From Euryarchaeota archaeon UBA4 (lineage in GTDB: Archaea; Thermoplasmatota; Poseidoniia; Poseidoniales; Thalassarchaeaceae): a stretch of 9,523 nt of DNA. The translations under genes were made by a program, and so were the position numbers. Positions 1 through 6,368 of this stretch are shown piece by piece; position 1 is the stretch's first letter, and the number at the start of each line of letters is the position of its first letter. The notes beneath the pieces were generated by a model. It saw only the letters and a list, made by a program, of their open reading frames with translations. It searched no databases and was not told where the DNA came from. The DNA is taken from contig DAFQ01000025.1 of assembly GCA_002497985.1 (NCBI GenBank), positions 1 through 9,523 on the forward strand. Reading direction: 5' to 3'.

Positions 1-1278
1 CCTCTCATTGCCCGCAGCAAACAAGACCGTCATACCATCATATGACCAATATTGATCCCATGTGGAAGTTCTGTCATCGGCATCCTCTGATTGGGTAGAG
101 TAGCTTCCAGATCCGCTTCCAGCACCCCAGCTGTTAGTGTGGATCCTAGCTCCAGCGTTGTAAGCCGAGTTTAGCATTGAGTTGATTCCGTAGCTGTATA
201 GGGCGCCCGAGTCATCATCCTCCATTGCTTGGAAGTACAAGTCCGCCTCTGGGGCAATTCCCTGGTACCCACCACCACTCCTGAATCCGGATCCGAGTAC
301 GGTACAGGCGACGTGCGTCCCATGTCCCGAACTGGGATCGGCTGTGGATGAGTCGCCCGGAGTTACGGAAGTTAGTCCTGATATCCTCCCTGTGAAGTCG
401 CCATGGTCCCCGTCAAGACCCGAATCGCCGACCGCTACTATCTGTCCACTCCCATTTAGCTCGGAGATGAAGGCGTTGTCGACCGTGTTTATTCCCATGT
501 TTGACCTAGCCTGGTCGTTATGGATGACCAGTACTGGCTGTGGGGCGACATATGCGACCGAGGGATGTGCCAGAAGTGATGGCAAAGAGTCGAGGGCGAG
601 TGTGCCCCAGTATCTCCCTGCTTCGGGTGACCAGCCGTCATCCAGCCATCTCGAGGCTGCTGAGGAAAGTGTATCTTTCAGACCTAGGCCGGGATCGTCT
701 TGTCTGATTAACTGCTCATTCTTCCACCCAATTACCTCAACTTGGACCTGGTCTCCTGCGGTGAACTGCATCAATGACTCGTGGACCAACAGGCCTGCTG
801 GAACATAGTGAATAGCAACGACGGAATTAGCCATTGAAAGTGCCTCCAAGGATTCCCCTGTTCCCTGAATGAGGAAGCCCGAGGGAGGGATTGTTGACCT
901 TATTTCGATGCCTTCTATTTCTGACAGTTCGACCCTGGCGTCCCAGAGGCCCACCTCGCCATCTACCAGTGCCATTACAAGGTCTGAGCGTGGGATTGCG
1001 ATGCCAGAGTCCATTGACAACCTGGGAATGAGTCCTGATTCAGTGTAGATTCCTATAACTGAGTCAGCGATTACCTGTCTGACATCCTCGAGGCCTTCGT
1101 GAACTGTCGGCTCCCCCAAATCCCTGATGCTATTCGGATCAGGGGAGATTTCCACTCTCTCGAAACCAGTGGGGAGTTCTTCCGAACCGTCCGCCTGAAT
1201 TTCATCGCCATGCCCCATTGGCGGGGAGTACGATAGCATGAGTATTCCGAGAACGAGGAGGGTCACGCGCTGGTTCAT
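1..1278 (-). CDS. Secreted subtilisin-like serine protease (S8 family), 3' end cut by window
   Basis: This gene encodes an exported peptidase of the subtilase (S8) family, expected to cleave proteins outside the cell. The window holds 426 codons and ends on a codon boundary inside the catalytic domain. A short signal peptide covers about residues 1-23. The catalytic Asp is D285 (in VAVGDSGLDGDH), the catalytic His is H319 (in SGHGTHVACT) and the oxyanion-hole Asn is N424 (in FAAGNER). The catalytic Ser motif (GTSMA type) would lie beyond the left edge. Residues 24-270 form a long pro-region. Its second half, with LPSLLAHPSVAYVAPQP near 232-248, looks like the end of an inhibitor-I9 propeptide, and an earlier stretch at 132-165 has a similar pattern. 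The ATG at 1278 is the only good start: an in-frame TGA lies upstream and a GGGGA stretch about 10 nt before it may serve as ribosome-binding site. Family assignment is secure; substrate is unknown. Confidence 0.95.
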   Translation of the reverse strand, partial: MNQRVTLLVLGILMLSYSPPMGHGDEIQADGSEELPTGFERVEISPDPNSIRDLGEPTVHEGLEDVRQVIADSVIGIYTESGLIPRLSMDSGIAIPRSDLVMALVDGEVGLWDARVELSEIEGIEIRSTIPPSGFLIQGTGESLEALSMANSVVAIHYVPAGLLVHESLMQFTAGDQVQVEVIGWKNEQLIRQDDPGLGLKDTLSSAASRWLDDGWSPEAGRYWGTLALDSLPSLLAHPSVAYVAPQPVLVIHNDQARSNMGINTVDNAFISELNGSGQIVAVGDSGLDGDHGDFTGRISGLTSVTPGDSSTADPSSGHGTHVACTVLGSGFRSGGGYQGIAPEADLYFQAMEDDDSGALYSYGINSMLNSAYNAGARIHTNSWGAGSGSGSYSTQSEDADDRTSTWDQYWSYDGMTVLFAAGNER

Positions 1279-1320
1279 CGAACTCGTCCCCTGTCAGGAC
1301 CATTTTGAGCATATGGGTTA

Positions 1321-1338
1321 ACTGAACATCACTTCAGT
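1321..1338. repeat. Short inverted repeat between the small membrane protein and the protease
   Basis: ACTGAA at 1321-1326 and TTCAGT at 1333-1338 are perfect reverse complements with a 6-nt spacer, in the 69-nt gap between the two genes. No T-run follows on the minus strand, so it does not look like an intrinsic terminator. It could be an operator half-site pair, a weak hairpin or chance. A CATATG at about 1310-1315 lies at roughly TATA-box distance from the protease start, but no convincing BRE/TATA can be claimed. Confidence 0.2.
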
Positions 1339-1347
1339 CATCTTTGT

Positions 1348-1911
1348 TCAAAGAATCTTGAGTGGGGACTTGACTGTGTAGAGCTCCATTGTCCACTCGC
1401 CGACCGAGTACGGCTCCTTGACATATACTCCATTTCGATAGTTGTCGTAGCTCAGAATAATCTCTATGGTGTAGTTATCCCAAACGGAAACCCCTGGGAC
1501 AATTAGCTCTAGTTCGTCGCCTGCTACAGAGGTGTGAGCAGTAATGACTTCGACGTCATAGTGAGCTCGGTCAATCTCGACGACTCCTTCTGAATCGAGG
1601 AACCTGATGTCAAGGGAGACCTCCTCTATCGACCTGCTGCCTTCATTGTTGATCTGTGCCAGAACCACGTGTCCTGCTGCTCCTTGCCGATATACCACAT
1701 CGACAGAAACTCTGTCATATGGGACTATCCAAGCGACGACTATCAAGGAAGCGGAAATCATCAACAATGCCGCTATTGATGCGAACAGGACCCTAGTTGG
1801 GGAGACTCGACTTAGTTTGTCCTCGAAATACTCCAATGCCTCGTGAGCTAGTGCTTCCTCCGGAGTCTCCACATCCTCCTCCTTCTTTCCTATCCTCTCC
1901 AGAAGACCCAT
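1348..1911 (-). CDS. Single-span membrane protein with extracellular beta domain, function unknown
   Basis: The product has 187 residues and no family I recognise. Residues 1-40 are charged and probably helical (many Glu/Lys, ending in SPTR) and should lie in the cytoplasm. Residues 41-63 form one strongly hydrophobic span (VLFASIAALL to WIV). Residues 64-187 alternate hydrophobic and polar residues like a beta-sandwich or Ig-like domain and should lie outside the cell, with one N-glycosylation sequon at N146. No cysteine and no catalytic motif is visible. The ATG directly follows the TGA of the upstream 1460-residue gene, and a strong Shine-Dalgarno lies inside that gene's last codons, so the two are probably translated together. 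This suggests a membrane anchor, chaperone or assembly partner for the big secreted protein. That role is inferred from position only. Confidence 0.9.
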   Translation of the reverse strand: MGLLERIGKKEEDVETPEEALAHEALEYFEDKLSRVSPTRVLFASIAALLMISASLIVVAWIVPYDRVSVDVVYRQGAAGHVVLAQINNEGSRSIEEVSLDIRFLDSEGVVEIDRAHYDVEVITAHTSVAGDELELIVPGVSVWDNYTIEIILSYDNYRNGVYVKEPYSVGEWTMELYTVKSPLKIL

Positions 1912-4900
1912 TCAGTCACCTCCCATGAAAGTCGCAACTAGGGTTAGTATCCCGGATGAGATTGGCTCTACCACCATTATGTGATGAGTCGGCCCATCGA
2001 AGCCTGGGATCATGTTGAGTAACGATAGGTCCGAGGCGAGTCCGTTGACCCCGAGTGTTGTGGCTGTTGGAATGCCCGATGTAGTTTGAGCGTCCAGGAG
2101 GACGCCTCTCAGGTCAAAGGTCTCGCCTCCCAGTTCTGCAGATGCGCGTGCTGAAACTATGATTCTCCCGCCCTGCACATCGGAGACCTCGATGATTCCG
2201 TAGGCTCTTCCGAATTCATGCACGTGAATGGTCGCGCTCTTCAGATTCTCTCCTAGGGCCTCCATCTCCTCCATCGTCACAGGAGGGGTAGCTGGTATGT
2301 TGCTGGACCTGATGTATATCCTGTCAACCCCATCCCCGCCTGATCTAACCTCAAGTCCATACCCCTCGGTTGGCCTGATGACTAGGCTATCTGTCATCCC
2401 CTCGGCAAGGAGTATGGTGTCCCCTCGTGTGTTTATCGCTCTGCCAAATGCTTCGATGTAGAGTGACATTCCCTCGCTCGAGGCACTGAAATCCAGTATT
2501 GGCATACCTTGGAATGCTAGGCTCTTGGTGATGTCGAAATTGGGGTCGGGCTCCGTAGTGAGATTGATTGATCCTGGAAGATCTGTCAGGAAGACCGTCG
2601 CAGGCCACCATGAAGAGTCCAGCCACTGCATCTGTTGCATCATTATCGATTCGATTCCGATTCCATCTCTGAGGTAGATGTCAGGCACTGTCATGTCGAT
2701 TGAAACAGCAGTTCCCAGACTTGCGGTGAAATCGACTGTCTCGGGTATCTCGTCGATCATTATCTCCGTCCTACTTCCAGCCTCTCTGTTGATCAGAAGG
2801 GCGTGAACCCAGTCCAGCCTGTCTGTCATCGAGTAGTGGGTGGACGTGGATACCTCTGTGATACCCGCAACGGTCGTGAACTCGAATGTTGACTCGACTA
2901 GGAGTCCGGTCTCCACACCAGCCTCGAGGCCATTGAGTGTCATTAGCAGATCCTGTCCGTTGATTCCCTGGGCGTATATCATCAACTCGCTATGAGCAGG
3001 CACCCACCCATCTAGGCCCAATCTGATGTCCCAGTCCTCAGTGTCCGTTCCCGAGCTTCTTGATATCGAGAGGTCGACAACTGGGGGAAGTCCCGGAAGC
3101 CATGTCCTGAGGTGGAATCCATCTGATATCCCAGAGGAAGCCGCATTGAAGGAAACACCGTGAACCCAGGGAGGGGAAACCAGAGATCCAGAGCCATGGC
3201 TCGATTCGACAATCAGATCGAATGCGGAATCTGCCTCCAGCTGCATTCCGAACGAGAAGTCCTCATCTGCACTATCTCCTCCCGAGCCAGTGGAAATGTC
3301 CGTGGTAATTCCAGACAGGACGGAGTTGACTGAACGACCCAAGTCGGCAAATCCCCCGAGGAAGAATGCTAGGCCAGAGAGACCCATTGAGGTATTTAGC
3401 TCGGGGACATCGAGGGTCGGGCCGGACTCTGCCCCAGTGGGTATTTCTATGGAAACGGAGGAAGGCAGTGGATCGATTACTGCGAGTGCTGTGAGTTGTT
3501 CCTCATCAGTGGTTGGTGCGTGGTCCACGCTGATGCTCAGGGATCTGTCTCCTGCAGCCGATATCGATGCCGTGCCCCTCCCTGCGGAACCGGGGGCTCC
3601 TTCCTCGGCTGGAGCGGTCCAACCAGCATCGGAAATACCCGAGATTCTGGATGATATCGTCGAAGTGCCGTCATTGGGGTCATGATGGAAAAGGAAATGG
3701 TCGCCTCCCATTGTTACAGGTGTTGACGAGTTTGTTATCTGGGCCTCTATGCTCCCTATCGATGAGGTTGATGACCAGCTAGAAGAGTCGCCGAATACAG
3801 AGGAGAATTGATCTGGGAAATCGGAAATCCTTACTGCCTGCCTCTGGTCCAAATCTATTCCAGTATAGGTTATGGTTTCGATAGCGCTGGATGCCAAGAA
3901 CTCAGCGCCGTCTGCAGTCAGTAATATGTCAATCTCATCCGGAATGTCGGAAATTGATAGTGCCTGGTGAGAGGAGTTGGAGATTGTACCCCCGTCGTGT
4001 TCGAGATACATGAAATTGAACACCTCGGAAGAAACTGTGCTGATGTGTACTGTCAGCTCTTCGAGGTCGTCATCGTCGTCGAGGGTGAATGCTGAAAGGC
4101 CACTGAAACTGATGCTGGCTGCAATCGGGACTAGCGGGTCGACGAGGTCGCCCGACCTGCTGACCACCTGGTTTAGCTCTCTGTCATTGGCCAGGATTAG
4201 GTGATCACCGACCAGAACGGGGTGTTGGCTTGAGCCTATCTCCATGCCTATCCTTGAGATTGTGGTGGGCTCTCTCTGAGCGCCCCAGTGATCATGCATG
4301 AGGAGATTGAACTCCCTGCCCTGTAGGTCCCCTCCTGAGCCGACTCCACCCGTTATCGCGTCTACAACAGTGGACGGGACGTCATTTAGGGTCGATCCCA
4401 CATCCAGGTAAAGATCGACTAAGTTCAGAATCAGCGAGTCCATTATCCTTGAAACGAAATCCATGTTATCCGAGTCATCTAAATCGGTGTTATCATCCTC
4501 TGATCCCCCTACGTCGAATGAGCCGAAAAGAACCAGTGCGGGAGGTATTGAGTCCAGGGAGATGCTGACCCTCCTATGATCCTCCGACTGCCCTCCCCTC
4601 TGGAACCAAGACTCATATTCCAAAGAGTCGATAGCCTGTTCTGATCTAAGCAGGATCATGCTGATAGGGGGATGCGCTGGGTTCACGGGAAGAGTCGGGT
4701 CATCCTCGTTGGGGCTAGTGTCGCGTGAGAAATTCTTGATTCCCAGAATCATTCCGAGTCGGCTAGGCCTTCCCCCTGGCAAGTCGGGCTCATCCTCGGA
4801 GCCTAGCATCCTGAAAATCCGGGTAATCTCACCGGGGGACATTGAACCCTCGGGCATCCCCCTCAACCAGCCCCTGCCATCAGTGATATTGCCAAATGAC

Positions 4901-6294
4901 CCTCCGTTGTCCTCGGGAGGGGTGTTCGAGCGATCCTCGTAAAAGCGAATGTGCAGATCGGCTCTTCTATCTGCGAAGTACTCTACAGTAGTTAGGCTCC
5001 TGTCCCCCTCTATGCCACCGGCGGCTGGCAGGGTACTGTCAGTCCTGATGATGACCTCCAAATCCCCTGGAATCACCATCGCGTCCTTGTTCGGGTGAAT
5101 ATCCAGATCGATGTATGCGAGTTCCCACAGATCTCTGACTCCATCAGAACCGGGTGGAGAAAAGTGGCCATAACCCAACCCAACGGAAACCCCGCAGTCT
5201 ATCTCATCGGAAGGGAGGAAGAGGAGTTGATCGGGATTGTACCTATCTGGGCATGTGTCCATGTCACTCGAGTCTACCGAGATTGAGTATGGGGCGGAGA
5301 TGCCAATCAGTGTCATTCCGGTCCCATCGAAATTAGATGAGAAGATGTTCAGAATTGCCTGAACGAGGTCCTGCATCACCGCACTGGCGTTGAAGAAGAC
5401 TCTCTCAATGCCGACCTCCAGTGAGAACTGTTTTGGCATTGAGTTGAACGAGGAGTCAACCACCCAGATGTAGCTCTCTCCATCACCCAAGGCCAGAATG
5501 GAGTCTGGACTTGAGTATGCAAATGCCTTGATCAGCGATACTTGCAGAGTGTCCACTTCGTCCCACATTGGGTCCGTGGTGCTAGAGTCTAGGACATCTA
5601 CCGAATAGGTAATGGCAGGCTGAATCCACAATGTCCCAGACTCCGAGATGATGTTTTCTAGCCCTATTGGGCCAAGAGATATCCCGAGACCCACCTGGAT
5701 GTCATCGTCCCCATCGTTGTCAACATCCACGGCGTGGCTGAGGGGGTCGGTCTGTAAATTCAGGAGAGAGAGGAAGTTTGCCGTGAATGTCACTACCTCA
5801 GTGTTCCTGATTACATTTCCATCAAGGTCGGTGTATTCGGTGAGGATGACGTAATCGGTGATATTGACAAGGGTCTGCCAGACATTGTCGACCGGGGCAG
5901 TCTCCCCGTCGTCTATCCCCAAAATTACATTGTAAGGAAGGGGATGATCGGGCGATGGAGGGGACGTGTCGGTCATTGAGGAGTCAACCAATGATTCCCC
6001 TATCGAGGACAGGGGCTGGTTGGGTCCACTTTCCGAAATGCCGTCTCTGACTGCATCCAATGCAGGCCCTGCTATCTGTCCGACGGAGTTGGAGTCCAAA
6101 ACATCTTGTCGTTGTCCAAGGACATCAGACAAATCATCCAGAATCTGAAAGTCCTGGGCTTCGATCCTAGCTTCGGCATTGACTCCTGATATGGGTGAAA
6201 ACAATGGCAAAAGAAGTATCATCACTACCAAAATACTGCCTGAATTGGGAGAATGCGGCGCACGGTGAATCACCCTAACGCTGCTGCTGTTCAT
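1912..6294 (-). CDS. Very large secreted protein of unknown family (1460 residues)
   Basis: I do not recognise a family. Residues 1-40 form a signal peptide: a long n-region with Arg/His, a hydrophobic core at 21-35 and a probable cut after VNA at residue 40. The rest is Asp/Ser/Gly-rich and predicted mostly beta. An Asp cluster at 190-198 (DVDNDGDDD) looks like a calcium-binding loop. The only two cysteines, C348 and C367, flank a segment starting DTCPDRYNPDQ that resembles a degenerate thrombospondin type-3 repeat. From about 580 on, a motif of the form [Ile/Leu/Phe]-Pro-x-x-[Val/Ile]-x-[hydrophobic] recurs, with its Pro at 584, 785, 827, 944, 1070, 1184 and 1240. Eight N-glycosylation sequons are present in the mature part. 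There is no clear C-terminal membrane anchor or S8/zinc-protease motif. The start is set by GAGGTG 5 nt upstream. It could be an adhesin, S-layer-like or scaffold protein; this is a guess from composition and context. Confidence 0.93.
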   Translation of the reverse strand: MNSSSVRVIHRAPHSPNSGSILVVMILLLPLFSPISGVNAEARIEAQDFQILDDLSDVLGQRQDVLDSNSVGQIAGPALDAVRDGISESGPNQPLSSIGESLVDSSMTDTSPPSPDHPLPYNVILGIDDGETAPVDNVWQTLVNITDYVILTEYTDLDGNVIRNTEVVTFTANFLSLLNLQTDPLSHAVDVDNDGDDDIQVGLGISLGPIGLENIISESGTLWIQPAITYSVDVLDSSTTDPMWDEVDTLQVSLIKAFAYSSPDSILALGDGESYIWVVDSSFNSMPKQFSLEVGIERVFFNASAVMQDLVQAILNIFSSNFDGTGMTLIGISAPYSISVDSSDMDTCPDRYNPDQLLFLPSDEIDCGVSVGLGYGHFSPPGSDGVRDLWELAYIDLDIHPNKDAMVIPGDLEVIIRTDSTLPAAGGIEGDRSLTTVEYFADRRADLHIRFYEDRSNTPPEDNGGSFGNITDGRGWLRGMPEGSMSPGEITRIFRMLGSEDEPDLPGGRPSRLGMILGIKNFSRDTSPNEDDPTLPVNPAHPPISMILLRSEQAIDSLEYESWFQRGGQSEDHRRVSISLDSIPPALVLFGSFDVGGSEDDNTDLDDSDNMDFVSRIMDSLILNLVDLYLDVGSTLNDVPSTVVDAITGGVGSGGDLQGREFNLLMHDHWGAQREPTTISRIGMEIGSSQHPVLVGDHLILANDRELNQVVSRSGDLVDPLVPIAASISFSGLSAFTLDDDDDLEELTVHISTVSSEVFNFMYLEHDGGTISNSSHQALSISDIPDEIDILLTADGAEFLASSAIETITYTGIDLDQRQAVRISDFPDQFSSVFGDSSSWSSTSSIGSIEAQITNSSTPVTMGGDHFLFHHDPNDGTSTISSRISGISDAGWTAPAEEGAPGSAGRGTASISAAGDRSLSISVDHAPTTDEEQLTALAVIDPLPSSVSIEIPTGAESGPTLDVPELNTSMGLSGLAFFLGGFADLGRSVNSVLSGITTDISTGSGGDSADEDFSFGMQLEADSAFDLIVESSHGSGSLVSPPWVHGVSFNAASSGISDGFHLRTWLPGLPPVVDLSISRSSGTDTEDWDIRLGLDGWVPAHSELMIYAQGINGQDLLMTLNGLEAGVETGLLVESTFEFTTVAGITEVSTSTHYSMTDRLDWVHALLINREAGSRTEIMIDEIPETVDFTASLGTAVSIDMTVPDIYLRDGIGIESIMMQQMQWLDSSWWPATVFLTDLPGSINLTTEPDPNFDITKSLAFQGMPILDFSASSEGMSLYIEAFGRAINTRGDTILLAEGMTDSLVIRPTEGYGLEVRSGGDGVDRIYIRSSNIPATPPVTMEEMEALGENLKSATIHVHEFGRAYGIIEVSDVQGGRIIVSARASAELGGETFDLRGVLLDAQTTSGIPTATTLGVNGLASDLSLLNMIPGFDGPTHHIMVVEPISSGILTLVATFMGGD
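1916..1923 (-). promoter_or_regulatory. Strong Shine-Dalgarno site inside the upstream gene
   Basis: On the minus strand this reads GGAGGTGA, an eight-base match to the archaeal 16S anti-Shine-Dalgarno, 4 nt before the ATG at 1911. It sits within the last codons of the 1460-residue gene (Met-Gly-Gly-Asp-stop). It fixes the start of the 187-residue gene and supports translational coupling, because ribosomes finishing the upstream gene stop right on top of it. Confidence 0.8.
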
Positions 6295-6297
6295 GTT

Positions 6298-6316
6298 CGC
6301 ACCTCATAGAGGTGCG
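6298..6316 (-). promoter_or_regulatory. Perfect hairpin enclosing the ribosome-binding site of the 1460-residue gene
   Basis: In the mRNA (minus strand) CGCACCTC, a TAT loop and GAGGTGCG form a perfect 8-bp stem ending 3 nt before the ATG at 6294. The GAGGTG at 6300-6305 is the obvious Shine-Dalgarno, with 5 nt spacing to the start, and is wholly inside the 3' arm. When folded, the site would be hidden from the ribosome. The same sequence as DNA is a 19-bp near-palindrome that a dimeric repressor could bind. A smaller 4-bp inverted repeat (AGGG/CCCT, 6321-6333) sits just upstream. The structure is directly visible; its regulatory role is inferred. Confidence 0.6.
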
Positions 6317-6368
6317 CTAAAGGGTATTGCCCTGCTTGAGCTGATGGTTATCGTGATTGTTGAAGTCG

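Noticed and set aside
344..808. Plus-strand open frame of 154 codons
   Set aside because: It lies opposite the protease gene, whose minus-strand frame carries the clear S8 motifs D285 and H319. The plus frame has no recognisable domain.
3290..3685. Plus-strand open frame of 131 codons inside the giant gene
   Set aside because: No ribosome-binding site or domain, and the minus-strand frame is continuous over 1460 codons with a signal peptide and good start signal.
3560..4090. Low-complexity Ser/Asp-rich stretches as possible frameshift or assembly error
   Set aside because: The minus-strand frame stays open without interruption and composition is like the rest of the protein.
6275..6307. Ten-codon upstream frame starting in the hairpin loop (ATG AGG TGC) and overlapping the start of the giant gene
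   Set aside because: It has no ribosome-binding site of its own and a frame this short is expected by chance. It would matter only if translation from it were shown.
6318..6330. Possible promoter (AATACCCTTTAG on the minus strand) before the giant gene
   Set aside because: It is too far from an archaeal BRE/TATA consensus to call. If real, it would place transcription start near the ATG and make the hairpin a DNA operator instead of an RNA element.
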